Part shown: positions 15,546 through 24,531 of the stretch, piece after piece
Layout of the letters: the number at the start of each line of letters is the position of its first letter
How positions within the stretch are numbered: position 1 is the stretch's first letter
Source of the DNA: Hymenobacter montanus
GTDB lineage: Bacteria; Bacteroidota; Bacteroidia; Cytophagales; Hymenobacteraceae
NCBI RefSeq assembly: GCF_014699115.1
Contig: NZ_JACXAD010000007.1
Span: 163,701-227,700, forward strand
DNA length: 64,000 nucleotides
Direction: 5' to 3'
Notes under the pieces: model-generated
The model's input: only the letters and a program-made list of their open reading frames with translations
Database searches by the model: none
Told to the model about the DNA's origin: nothing
Program-made: the position numbers and the translations under genes

Positions 15546-16581
15546 GGACAACGACTTCATCCGCGAAAACACGGCCGAAATTCTGGAGCTGGCCGGCTAC
15601 GCGGTCGTTACCGCGGAGGACGGCAAGGTCGGCATCGAAAAAGCGCTCGCCACCAAGCCCGACCTGGTAGTGTGCGACATCATGATGCCCGTGCTCGACG
15701 GCTACGGGGTGCTGCACATCTTCAACCAAAACCCCCAGCTGGCGGGCGTGCCCTTCATCTTCCTCACCGCCAAAACCGAGCGCACCGACCTGCGCCGCGG
15801 CATGGCGCTGGGCGCCGACGACTACCTCACCAAGCCGTTTGACAGCTCGGAGCTGCTCAGCGCCATTGCCGGCCGCCTGGCCCGCTTCCAGCACCTCAAG
15901 CTCGAGTACGACCTGCGGGCCGGAGGGCTGAGTGAGTTCTTGCACGACGCCCAGCAAGTGGGCAACCTCACGACGCTCTCCGCCGACCGCAAGCCCCATG
16001 CCGTGCCGCGCAAGCAGATTGTATATGCCGAGGGCGACGAAGCCATCCGGCTGTACTTCGTGCAGGCGGGCCGCATCAAAACCACCAAGAACACCACCGG
16101 CGGCAAGGAGCTTATTACGGGCCTGCACCAGGCCGGGGAGTTCTTCGGCTACAAGGCCCTGCTGGAAGGCACCCCTCACCACGATACCGCCGTGGCCGTG
16201 GAAGATAGCGTGCTGCTCTACATCCCGGCCGCCGACTTTACCCAACTGCTGCTGCGCAACCCCGAGGTGAGCCAGCAGTTTGTGCGCCTGTTGGCCGGGC
16301 AGGTACGCGAGCAGGAAGAGCTGCTGCTCGATATGGCTTACAACTCCCTGCGCAAGCGCGTAGCCGATGCCCTGCTGCGGCTGCACGAGCAGCAACGCGC
16401 CCTCAACCCCGCGGACCCGCTCATTCAGCTTTCCCGCGACGACTTGGCGGCCCTCATCGGTACGGCCCCGGAATCGCTGAGTCGGACGCTGAGCGAATTC
16501 CGCCAGGACGGGCTGCTGGAGGTGACGAACAAGTTTATTCGGGTGCTACAGCCCGATAAGCTGCGCCGAGCCAACTGGTAG
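15523..16581 (+). CDS. response regulator: REC fused to CRP/FNR sensor and HTH
   Basis: A 352-residue protein: REC domain (1-120) with the acceptor Asp52 in VVCDIMMP and the Lys in YLTKPF; a cyclic-nucleotide-binding-like domain (about 140-255, with YAEGDEAIRLYFVQAGRIK and GEFFGYKALLEG); a long helix; and an HTH_Crp domain (about 290-345). The recognition helix reads PESLSRTLSEF, giving E-x-x-S-R as in FNR (E-T-I-S-R), the residues that read TTGAT half-sites. FNR-type cluster cysteines are absent, so activity is more likely set by phosphorylation. The start MKTILLIED at 15523 overlaps the kinase. Likely target: the double FNR-type boxes in front of ccoI, ccoNO and the kinase. Function is inferred, architecture is clear. 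Confidence 0.92.
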   Translation: MKTILLIEDNDFIRENTAEILELAGYAVVTAEDGKVGIEKALATKPDLVVCDIMMPVLDGYGVLHIFNQNPQLAGVPFIFLTAKTERTDLRRGMALGADDYLTKPFDSSELLSAIAGRLARFQHLKLEYDLRAGGLSEFLHDAQQVGNLTTLSADRKPHAVPRKQIVYAEGDEAIRLYFVQAGRIKTTKNTTGGKELITGLHQAGEFFGYKALLEGTPHHDTAVAVEDSVLLYIPAADFTQLLLRNPEVSQQFVRLLAGQVREQEELLLDMAYNSLRKRVADALLRLHEQQRALNPADPLIQLSRDDLAALIGTAPESLSRTLSEFRQDGLLEVTNKFIRVLQPDKLRRANW

Positions 16582-16960
16582 TGCCATTCTAGCCCGGGTA
16601 GGCTGCCGTCGACTACGCAAAAAGGTGGCAAATCTATTCGCAGGATTATGATCTGCGACGAAAAGTTAGCTTAAACAGCTTTCAAGTACCCGTACGATAA
16701 TCGATCCCTATTGTCTTTAAAATCAAATCTGAGCGAGGTGATTTATTGGCTCTATCTATATTTGTTGATCATTATTATTGCATAGTCAATAGCTGTTGTT
16801 AAGCGGGACGCCTCGGCCAGCAACGTTCGGTGCTGAACGCATCAAGGTCGCTCTTTCTATTCTTCTTCACCACTGTGCCCGCTGAGCGCAAAGGTTGCCC
16901 TATGCGGCGGCTGGTGACGGTCTTAACTTTCCCTCATTCTTCCATCCTTTTCTACCACGC
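16582..16960. other. AT-rich intergenic region
   Basis: A 379-bp spacer after the response regulator, visibly AT-rich at 16660-16800. It contains a perfect -7-type match TATATTTG at 16757-16764, but about 200 bp from the next start and without a well-spaced TTG, so it is not called as the promoter. No hairpin terminator or RNA gene was recognised. Confidence 0.4.
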
Positions 16961-18262
16961 ATGAAAACAAGACGCGTACCCTTCGCCCGCGCCTGGCGCC
17001 TATGGCTGACCTCGCTACTACTGCTGACGTCGCAGCTTAGCGGGGCCCAAACGGCACCTCGCCAACCAGCCCACTTGAGGGCTGCCCACGCAAGTCCTCC
17101 TTCCCAAGCTGCTAGGCGCAACGCGTCGGCCACCACGACCACCCCCGCCTTCCGACAAGACGCGCTCTTTACGAACCCCTCTTTCGAAGCTACTTTCATA
17201 GACGAAGAAGATGGCAATGTCATTGGTTGGGAGCGTCCTGGATGCGGGAGACAGTTTGATTTAATGCCGGCTGTATTCTGGGAATATTATTACAGTACCC
17301 TCGCGCCGACGGACGGAAACAATTTTATTGGCTTGACCAGTACCGACGGAAGTGCTCCTATTGCCACCCAGCGCTTACGCGATACGCTCAAAGCGGGCGT
17401 CACCTATACGTTCGTAGTTGATGTAGCCTATGGCCTCGACTTTTATAAAAATTCTTTTTATCCAGGTATTCCATTTACTCAAATGCCTATCACCCTACAG
17501 GTTTGGGGAGCCAGCCCGCAAGGGGTAATCTGCGTTGACTACCGCGACCCAATTGCCAGTACCTTATTGTGGAGCAAGCTCATCCCGATGGCCCGTACCC
17601 GCTGGCAAACGGATACGGTGACCTTCACGCCCACGGCCGATATGACGACTTTGTTCTTTGAAGCTACTGGTACGGTTCCTCCCAGGTATGGTCCTGGCGG
17701 GGTCGCGATACCAAGCTACACAACAGGTTCGGTGCTGCTTGATAATCTGCACACGATACCGAGCCTGGCGCTGCAGCGAGCCGACGGCACGGCCCAGGCC
17801 GCGGGCAAGGCGTTTCGCCTACTCTGGCAACCCGTGCTAGACGTTGGTGGGCTCGACAGCCTGGCCCGGCCTCAGCTGCGGGGCACGGTAACCACCTTCC
17901 GGGGCGGGCGCGTGCCGCTGCCTACTATCCTGCAGGTAAGCGACGCCAAGGGCTTTTACTTCTTCCAGGAAGCCACCCCCGCCGAGCCGGACACACTGTA
18001 CTACGGTCTGTACGTGCGCAACAGGCCCCTAGCTAACGGAGCCAAGGACGACACGCTGCGCCACCTCTACCAGTGCCGCCAAACCTTCGGCTCGCAGGCT
18101 GGCCTGCTAGGGGGCTCGCTTAAGCCGCTCACCCTCGGCAGCCCGCCCGCAGCCGCAGCCCAACGAGCTACTGCTGCCCCGGCGGTCGCTCCCGCCCCCC
18201 GGCGGCGCCCGGCCCTTCCCACCGGGCAACAGGTGGCCGTGCCCACCCCGCGGCCGCGTTAG
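16961..18262 (+). CDS. secreted protein of unknown function
   Basis: A 433-residue exported protein. The start at 16961 gives a signal peptide (MKTRRVPF, a hydrophobic core around WLTSLLLLTSQ, cleavage near SGAQT). The region at about 60-240 begins LFTNPSFEATF and includes GNNFIGLTS and SVLLDNLHTI, which resembles the jelly-roll carbohydrate-binding modules of secreted Bacteroidota proteins; this is a weak resemblance. A middle region (250-380) is unrecognised and the C-terminus is Ala/Pro/Arg rich, without a T9SS sorting domain. No enzyme motif is seen. It stands alone between the regulator and leuS. Confidence 0.75.
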   Translation: MKTRRVPFARAWRLWLTSLLLLTSQLSGAQTAPRQPAHLRAAHASPPSQAARRNASATTTTPAFRQDALFTNPSFEATFIDEEDGNVIGWERPGCGRQFDLMPAVFWEYYYSTLAPTDGNNFIGLTSTDGSAPIATQRLRDTLKAGVTYTFVVDVAYGLDFYKNSFYPGIPFTQMPITLQVWGASPQGVICVDYRDPIASTLLWSKLIPMARTRWQTDTVTFTPTADMTTLFFEATGTVPPRYGPGGVAIPSYTTGSVLLDNLHTIPSLALQRADGTAQAAGKAFRLLWQPVLDVGGLDSLARPQLRGTVTTFRGGRVPLPTILQVSDAKGFYFFQEATPAEPDTLYYGLYVRNRPLANGAKDDTLRHLYQCRQTFGSQAGLLGGSLKPLTLGSPPAAAAQRATAAPAVAPAPRRRPALPTGQQVAVPTPRPR

Positions 18263-18460
18263 AGCTGTTTCCTAGTCCGTGTACCCGACGTCTGGCTCCC
18301 CTCTCCTATGGCTTCGCGCCTCCAACGAACCGGGGGTGGGGATGAGTTTTCCCGACTGGCCCGCCCCGCTCGCGCTAAAGGATGCTGACGACACTGATCA
18401 GGTGGAAAATTAACCGATAGGTCGCGCCAGACGCCGCCGTTTTCAAGGACGTAAAAACTG

Positions 18461-18492
18461 AAAAAGCCGGCTGCGGATGCAGCCGACTTTTT
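18461..18492 (-). terminator. terminator downstream of leuS
   Basis: Stem AAAAAGCCGGCTGC (18461-18474) pairs with GCAGCCGACTTTTT (18479-18492) with one mismatch and a GGAT loop. On the minus strand it ends 22 bp after the leuS stop and has the usual A/T flanks. The 250-bp gap to the upstream secreted-protein gene holds nothing else recognised. Confidence 0.8.
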
Positions 18493-18513
18493 CGCATTAA
18501 CTATCTACAACGG

Positions 18514-21500
18514 CTACACCACTACGTTCACCATCCGGCCCGGCACCACGATTACCTTTTTGGCCGATTTGCCTTCACCAAACCGCGAGAGGAAATCTGA
18601 ACTCAGCACCGCGGCTTCAATTTCGGCGGCGGTGGCAGTGGCGGCGAACTGCAGCTGCTCGCGCACTTTGCCATTTATCGCAATGGGGTACACCACCGTA
18701 TCCTCTACCAAATATTCCTCACGGAACTCGGGGTAGCGCGCCGTGCTGATGCTGCCGGCCTCGTGGCCCAGCTCCTGCCACAGCTCCTCGGCTAAGTGGG
18801 GCGCATAGGGGGAGAGCAGGATGGTGAGCGGCTCCAGGATAGCGCGCTTGTGGCAATGGAGGGCCGTGAGCTCGTTCACGGTAATCATGAACACGCTGAC
18901 GGAGGTGTTGAAGCTGAACTTGTCGATGTCTTCCTGCACCTTTTTGATGGCCTTGTGCAACGCCTTCAACTCGGCGGGGTTGGCCGGCTCGTCGGTTACT
19001 GCCAGGGGGCCGTCTTCGGGGTGGAAAAGCCGCCAGAACTTCTTGAGGAAGCCGCCCACGCCGCTGATGCCGTTGGTATTCCAGGGCTTGTACTGTTCCA
19101 GCGGACCCAGGAACATTTCGTAGAGCCGCAGGGCGTCGGCGCCGTATTTGCCAATTAAAACGTCGGGGTTAACGACGTTGAATTTAGACTTCGACATTTT
19201 CTCAACTTCCCAGCCGCAAACGTAAGTACCGTTCTCCTCTAAAATGAATTCTGCGTTAGAATTTTCAGGCCGCCAATTTTTAAATTTTGAAAGATCTAAT
19301 ACATCATTATCTGTAAAACTTACATCTACGGGTAAGGCAGAAAATGCTGCATAAAAATCCTTGCCCAAATCGTGAACTAAGAGATTCAAATCAAGTTCAG
19401 GATACTTATCTCTTGCGCGACTAATAATTCCATTTACTTGCTTTATGTACTCCTGAAATTTGGGTTCATCAGTCCTTCCTCTCAGGTCTTCGGATAAATA
19501 ATCATGAAACGATTTTGATACATAAATTGCGGGCAAATGAAATTCCTCATCTGGCTTATTTGTACGCCATTGGTGCCATAACCGATAAACGAAATTCGAC
19601 CGACCCAAAATCATCCCCTGGTTAATCAGTTTCTGGAACGGCTCGTTTCCACTGACCAGCCCCAAATCCTTCAAAAACAAATACCAGAAACGGGCATACA
19701 ATAAGTGGCCCGTGGCGTGCTCGGCGCCGCCCATGTAGAGGTCCACGGTGCCCCAGTACTTTTCGGCTTCCTCGCCCACGAAGCGGGCTTCGTTGGTGGG
19801 GTCCATATAGCGGAGGTAGTACCAGGAGGAGCCCGCCCAGCCGGGCATGGTGCTCAGCTCGTAGGGGTATTGGCCGCGGTAGAGCCAGTTTTGGGCGCGG
19901 CCCAGGGGCGGCTCGCCGGTTTCGGTGGGCTTGTACTCGTCGATTTCAGGCAGCACCAGGGGCAGGTCGCTTTCGGCGATGCCGTAGGCGGTACCGTCCT
20001 TATAGTAAATCGGAATGGGCTCGCCCCAGTAGCGCTGGCGGCCGAAAATGGCGTCGCGCAGGCGGAAATTGACTTTGCCGCGGCCCAGCCCTTTTTCTTC
20101 GAGAAAACCTATAAGCTTGGCGGTGGCCTCCTGGTAGGTGAGGCCGTTGATGAGTTCAGAGTTGATGTAGCGCCCTTCCTTGGTGGGGTCGGCTTGCTGG
20201 TCGAGGTCTTTTTGAGCGTCGGTGACGGCAATGATGGGCAGGCCGAAGTGGGTGGCAAACACCCAGTCGCGCTGGTCGCCGCTGGGCACGGCCATCACGG
20301 CGCCGGTGCCGTAGCCGGCCAGCACGTAGTCGGCCAGCCAGATGGGCACGGGCTCGTTGTTCACCGGGTTCAGGGCGTAAGCGCCGGTGAACACGCCCGA
20401 CACGGTTTTGGTATCGGCCATGCGGTCGCGCTCGGAGCGGCGCTTGGTAGCGGCGATGTACTCATCAACGGCGGCGCGCTGCTCGGGCGTGGTTAGGGTG
20501 TCGACTAGCTCGTGCTCGGGCGCCAGCACCAGAAACGTGGCCCCGTAAATCGTATCAACGCGGGTAGTATAAACCTTGATGCTTGATTGCTGGTGCTTGG
20601 TGCTTGGTGCTTGGTGCTTAGTTGTTGGTTGTTGGTTGTTGGTTGTTGGTGCTTCGGAGTCGGAGGATTCAGTCGCGCCATTTTTAATTTTTAATTCTTC
20701 ATTTTTAATTAAAAACTCCACCTCGGCTCCGATGCTCTTGCCAATCCAGTTGCGCTGCATCTCTTTCACCGCGTCGGGCCAGTCGAGGGTGTCGAGGCCC
20801 TGGAGGAGGCGGTCGGCGTAGGCGGTGATGCGCAGGTTCCACTGGGGCATGAGGCGGCGCTCGACGGGGTAGCCGCCGCGCTCGCTCAGGCCGTCTTTTA
20901 CCTCGTCGTTGCTGAGCACGGTGCCCAGGCCGGCGCACCAGTTCACGTAGGTATCCTGCTGGTAGGCCAAGCGGTAGGGGTGCACGGCGGCCAGCTTCTG
21001 GTGTTCGGTAAAGAGCTGCCACTGGCCGGCGGTAAACACCTGGCGCTCGTCGGCGTCGCCGGCGGCGCGGATGCCCTCGCTGCCGCTGGCGGCGAAGCGG
21101 GCGGTGAGCTCCGTCAGCGGCTCGGCCCGGTTAGTGTCGAGGTTGTACCAGGAGTTGAACAGCTTGAGGAAAATCCACTGCGTCCACTGGTAGTAGCTGG
21201 CGTCGGAAGTACGGATTTCGCGGTCCCAATCGTAGCTGAAGCCCAGGCTGCTGAGCTGCTGGACGTAGGTTTCGATGTTCTTTTCGGTGGTTAGGGCCGG
21301 GTGCTGACCGGTTTGGATGGCGTACTGCTCGGCGGGCAGGCCGAAGGAGTCGAAACCCATGGGATGCAGCACGTTAAAGCCCTGCAGGCGCTTGTAGCGC
21401 GTCACGATATCGGAGGCAATGTAGCCCAGGGGGTGGCCCACGTGCAGGCCCGCCCCGGAGGGGTAGGGGAACATGTCGAGCACGTAGTATTTAGGCTTAT

Positions 21501-21588
21501 CGGAGTGGTTATGGGCCTGGAAGGTGCGGTACTGTTTCCAGTGGGCCTGCCACTTCTTTTCAATTTCTTCGGGGCGGTATGCGGGCAT
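18514..21588 (-). CDS. leuS: leucyl-tRNA synthetase with two unusual insertions
   Basis: A 1024-residue class I synthetase charging tRNA-Leu, longer than the usual 860-930. It shows the HIGH-like HVGH near residue 50, the CP1 editing domain with YTTRVDTIYGATF, the WAGSSWYYLRYMDP motif and KMSKS in EKMSKSKFNVV. Two oddities stand out. First, about 46 residues between GAEVEF and VYTTRVD (20578-20715) are encoded by two kinds of intergenic repeat in frame (NEELKIKN and TKHQAPSTKHQ). Second, the segment before KMSKS (about 19190-19690), covering the leucine-specific domain, is clearly AT-rich and longer than expected by about 60 residues. Function is probably retained, as all catalytic motifs are intact. 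Confidence 0.95.
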   Translation of the reverse strand: MPAYRPEEIEKKWQAHWKQYRTFQAHNHSDKPKYYVLDMFPYPSGAGLHVGHPLGYIASDIVTRYKRLQGFNVLHPMGFDSFGLPAEQYAIQTGQHPALTTEKNIETYVQQLSSLGFSYDWDREIRTSDASYYQWTQWIFLKLFNSWYNLDTNRAEPLTELTARFAASGSEGIRAAGDADERQVFTAGQWQLFTEHQKLAAVHPYRLAYQQDTYVNWCAGLGTVLSNDEVKDGLSERGGYPVERRLMPQWNLRITAYADRLLQGLDTLDWPDAVKEMQRNWIGKSIGAEVEFLIKNEELKIKNGATESSDSEAPTTNNQQPTTKHQAPSTKHQQSSIKVYTTRVDTIYGATFLVLAPEHELVDTLTTPEQRAAVDEYIAATKRRSERDRMADTKTVSGVFTGAYALNPVNNEPVPIWLADYVLAGYGTGAVMAVPSGDQRDWVFATHFGLPIIAVTDAQKDLDQQADPTKEGRYINSELINGLTYQEATAKLIGFLEEKGLGRGKVNFRLRDAIFGRQRYWGEPIPIYYKDGTAYGIAESDLPLVLPEIDEYKPTETGEPPLGRAQNWLYRGQYPYELSTMPGWAGSSWYYLRYMDPTNEARFVGEEAEKYWGTVDLYMGGAEHATGHLLYARFWYLFLKDLGLVSGNEPFQKLINQGMILGRSNFVYRLWHQWRTNKPDEEFHLPAIYVSKSFHDYLSEDLRGRTDEPKFQEYIKQVNGIISRARDKYPELDLNLLVHDLGKDFYAAFSALPVDVSFTDNDVLDLSKFKNWRPENSNAEFILEENGTYVCGWEVEKMSKSKFNVVNPDVLIGKYGADALRLYEMFLGPLEQYKPWNTNGISGVGGFLKKFWRLFHPEDGPLAVTDEPANPAELKALHKAIKKVQEDIDKFSFNTSVSVFMITVNELTALHCHKRAILEPLTILLSPYAPHLAEELWQELGHEAGSISTARYPEFREEYLVEDTVVYPIAINGKVREQLQFAATATAAEIEAAVLSSDFLSRFGEGKSAKKVIVVPGRMVNVVV

Positions 21589-21610
21589 CTTGCGCGGAGT
21601 TTATTCCCGG

Positions 21611-21618
21611 CAAAGGTA
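21611..21618 (-). promoter_or_regulatory. leuS -7 element
   Basis: TACCTTTG on the minus strand, a perfect match to the Bacteroidota -7 consensus TAnnTTTG, 22 bp before the leuS ATG. No well-placed -33 TTG was found. Confidence 0.55.
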
Positions 21619-21784
21619 TAGCCTGGCTTTTTGCCCTGTTTCCGGAAATGGCTGCGTTCCGGCCGAAGGCGTAGCTTTGCGACACTGTGCGGGCCTATGG
21701 CTAAATTCCTGATTCGAATTTTCTCCCGCCAACCACGGGTTTCGAAAGTGGGTGATTTGTTTCGCTCCCTAATCTTGAAGAACC

Positions 21785-21952
21785 ATGGGAAACAAACCAA
21801 ACAGCGGCGATGATTACATAGTAATCGTCGTCCGGCCCCCGGTGAAACTGCTTACGCAGTTTGGTCGGTGGTTAGTACTGGCAGCGGGCCCTTACGTGCT
21901 GCGACATTACTGGTCGGTAGGAAGGGTTAGACCCTGCTTACTTGGTCGGTAA
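21785..21952 (+). CDS. possible 55-residue small protein
   Basis: An ATG frame reading MGNKPNSGDDYIVIVVRPPV followed by a mildly hydrophobic stretch and ending WSVGRVRPCLLGR. It lies in the 471-bp space between the divergent leuS and dnaG genes. No homologue is recognised, and an overlapping 38-codon frame at 21697 is equally possible. The rest of the space (21619-22047) shows only a 9-bp stem CCCTGCTTA/TAAGCAGGG at 21932-21970. Low confidence that it is expressed. Confidence 0.2.
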   Translation: MGNKPNSGDDYIVIVVRPPVKLLTQFGRWLVLAAGPYVLRHYWSVGRVRPCLLGR

Positions 21953-22059
21953 ATGAGCTCATAAGCAGGGGGCTGCGAGAGTATTCGAAATAATATATAC
22001 GAAATATATCCACGAATTGCGTGCATCTGGTGCGCAAGCTGCCGCTGTAACTTCGTGGC

Positions 22060-24159
22060 ATGGCCCGCATTCCCAAAGAACTAGTTGACCAGATTATCCA
22101 GACCGCCGACATCGTGGAAGTCGTCGGCGACTTTGTGCAGCTCAAGCGCAAGGGCCAGAACCTGTGGGCGCCGTGCCCTTTCCACAACGAAAAGTCCCCG
22201 TCGTTCTCGGTTAACCCGGCCAAGTCCTTGTACAAGTGCTTCGGTTGCGGCAAGGCCGGGGGCGTGGTGCAGTTTGTGATGGACGTGGAGGGTACCAGTT
22301 ACGTGGAGGCTCTCAAGTACCTGGCCAAGAAGTACGCCATCACCATTGAGGAGGAAGAAAAGACGCCCCAGCAACAGCAGGAGCAGAACGAGCGGGACTC
22401 GCAGTTCATCGTTTCCGACTGGGCCAAAAACCACTACCACCGCCTGCTGCTCAACTCCGAGGAGGGCATGAGCATCGGCTACGGCTACCTTAAGGAGCGG
22501 GGGCTGAACCTGACCACCATCCAGCAGTTCGAGCTGGGCTACTCGCTCGATAGCTGGGACGACCTGCTGAAAGCCGCCGAAGCAGCCGGCTACGACAAGA
22601 AGTACCTGGAAAAGACTGGCCTCACCGTCATCAGAACCGACGACCAGGGCCACGACACCGGCCGGCGCTACGACCGGTTCCGGGGCCGGGTGATGTTCCC
22701 GATTCACAACATCAGCGGCCGGGTGGTGGGCTTCGGGGCGCGCACGCTGAAGCGCGACGACAAGATGGCGAAGTATCTCAACTCGCCCGAATCGGATATT
22801 TACCACAAGTCGGACGTGCTGTACGGCCTGTTTCAGGCGCGCCAAGCCATTCGCACCGAGGAGATGTGCTACCTGGTAGAGGGCTACCTCGACGTACTCA
22901 GCCTCTATCAGGGCGGCATCAAGAACGTGGTGGCCTCGTCGGGTACCTCGCTCACCGAAGGCCAGATCCGGCTTATCAAGCGGTATTCCGACAACGTGAC
23001 CGTGCTTTACGACGGCGATGCGGCGGGCATCAAAGCCTCATTGCGCGGTACCGACCTGCTGCTCGAAGGCGGGCTGAACGTGCGCGTCGTGCTCTTCCCC
23101 AACGGCGACGACCCGGACTCCTACATTCGCAAAGTGGGCGACCAGCGCTTCACCGAGTACATCGAGAACCAGAGCCAGGACTTCATCACCTTCAAAACCA
23201 CGCTGGTGGCCCGGGAGGCCAGCGGCGACCCGGTGAAGAAGGCCGAGGCCATCCGCGACGTGCTCCACAGCATCGCCAAGGTGCCCGACGCCATCAAGCG
23301 ATCGGTGTTTTTACAGCAGACCTCGGCCACCTTCGGCATCGACGAGCAGGTACTTATCACCGAATACAACAAGCTGGTGAAAGCGCCGGCCGCCAAACCC
23401 AGCGGCTCCGGCAGCGGCAGCCCGGGTACTTACAGCCGGGGGGCGGGCGGCGCCACCCCCGGCTTCCCAGCCAATGCGGATGCTCGGTCCGGCCCGCCCG
23501 CCCGCGCCCTCTCGGACGAGGAAGAAGCCGAAATGCTCATGTACGGCGGAGCCGAAGCCACCGCCGGAATGCCGGGCGCGAGCCCCAATTATGAGCCCGG
23601 CGCCGGCACCCCCGATGAGGCGGCCGACCTGCCCGACCTGCTGCAAACCTGCGAGCGCGAAGTCCTGCGCTTGCTCGTGCTCTACGCCGCGCGCGAGGTC
23701 GATACCGAAGTCAGCGTGGCGGCCTACCTGCTCGGCCAGCTCGACGAAGCGCCCCTGAAAACGCCGCTCTACGCCGAGATGTGGGAAATCTGCCGCCAGG
23801 AGCTGCTGGCCGGCCGCTTCCCCGAGGCGCGAACATTGGCCCAGAACGAGCGGGCCGACATCCGCCGCCTGATCACCGACCTGGCCACCGAGCGCTACGA
23901 AATCAGCCCCAACTGGCGCACCAAGGAAATATACGTCTTCAACGAAGTGGACCTGCCCAAGCTGGCCTGCGACAACGCCGTGCTGCGCCTCAACAAAGTG
24001 CACGTGCAGCGCGAGCTCGACCGCGCCATGGACCGCCTGCGCCTGCCCGGCCTCGACGACGCGGAGATGTTCGAAATCCTCGGTACCATCAAGGGCCTCA
24101 AGCAGCTCGACAACCAGCTAGCCGGTATGCTGGGAACCGTCATCCCCCGGGGTGCTTAG
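22060..24159 (+). CDS. dnaG: DNA primase
   Basis: A 699-residue primase that makes RNA primers at the replication fork. In order: the CHC2 zinc-binding domain with Cys39, His42, Cys60 and Cys63 (CPFH...CFGC), the RNA polymerase core with FRGRVMFPIHN and VVGFGARTL, the TOPRIM domain with LVEGYLDVLSL and YDGDAAG, a long Gly/Pro/Ala-rich linker (about 445-530), and a C-terminal helical domain for helicase binding. Length is normal for Bacteroidota. A -7-like TAACTTCG (22048-22055) ends 4 bp before the ATG, suggesting a leaderless or very short-leader transcript. Confidence 0.96.
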   Translation: MARIPKELVDQIIQTADIVEVVGDFVQLKRKGQNLWAPCPFHNEKSPSFSVNPAKSLYKCFGCGKAGGVVQFVMDVEGTSYVEALKYLAKKYAITIEEEEKTPQQQQEQNERDSQFIVSDWAKNHYHRLLLNSEEGMSIGYGYLKERGLNLTTIQQFELGYSLDSWDDLLKAAEAAGYDKKYLEKTGLTVIRTDDQGHDTGRRYDRFRGRVMFPIHNISGRVVGFGARTLKRDDKMAKYLNSPESDIYHKSDVLYGLFQARQAIRTEEMCYLVEGYLDVLSLYQGGIKNVVASSGTSLTEGQIRLIKRYSDNVTVLYDGDAAGIKASLRGTDLLLEGGLNVRVVLFPNGDDPDSYIRKVGDQRFTEYIENQSQDFITFKTTLVAREASGDPVKKAEAIRDVLHSIAKVPDAIKRSVFLQQTSATFGIDEQVLITEYNKLVKAPAAKPSGSGSGSPGTYSRGAGGATPGFPANADARSGPPARALSDEEEAEMLMYGGAEATAGMPGASPNYEPGAGTPDEAADLPDLLQTCEREVLRLLVLYAAREVDTEVSVAAYLLGQLDEAPLKTPLYAEMWEICRQELLAGRFPEARTLAQNERADIRRLITDLATERYEISPNWRTKEIYVFNEVDLPKLACDNAVLRLNKVHVQRELDRAMDRLRLPGLDDAEMFEILGTIKGLKQLDNQLAGMLGTVIPRGA

Positions 24160-24176
24160 TAGTTTAGACGCGTGGA

Positions 24177-24475
24177 GTGGTGCCACGAATGGCCCGCAGG
24201 GCTTCGAGGTACCACTAGAGCTTATGGGCTTAACCGCCAAAAACGGCCCTAACAACAACGCCAACGCCCAAGCAAGCCCAGGGTGGCACCCTTGTCAGGT
24301 TGGTCTGCTGGGTCATTTCGATAATAGCTGAAAACCGCGTAGAATGTGCCCTAAATGACTTAGAGAGTACATAATATGCTCTAGTTGTTGTGAGTGTAAG
24401 CGCTTTATAGCTCTGCTGTTTCGTGGTATCGAATTAGTGGTACCACCAAGCCCTGCGGGCTATTCGTGGCACCAC
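24177..24475. mobile_element. 299-bp MITE-like element
   Basis: Terminal inverted repeats of 39 bp (24177-24215 and 24437-24475; 36 of 39 matching) begin GTGGTGCCACGAAT and include GCCCGCAGGGCTT and GGTACCAC. Each arm ends in smaller palindromes. The 221-bp centre has no ORF. This is the pattern of a non-autonomous transposable element or a structured repeat. No clear target-site duplication is visible. It fills the 372-bp gap between dnaG and the K+ channel. Confidence 0.65.
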
Positions 24476-24531
24476 CCACCACCCTACGGCGGGCGGGCTT
24501 CTGAATTGTCAAGTGATAACTGTTAAATGAA

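Noticed and set aside
16757..16764. TATATTTG as promoter of the secreted protein gene
   Set aside because: Perfect -7 match but about 200 bp from the start and without a well-spaced -33 TTG in an AT-rich region where chance matches are expected.
21619..22047. Structured RNA or tRNA in the leuS-dnaG gap
   Set aside because: Only a 9-bp stem was found; no cloverleaf, terminator or conserved RNA motif could be made out.
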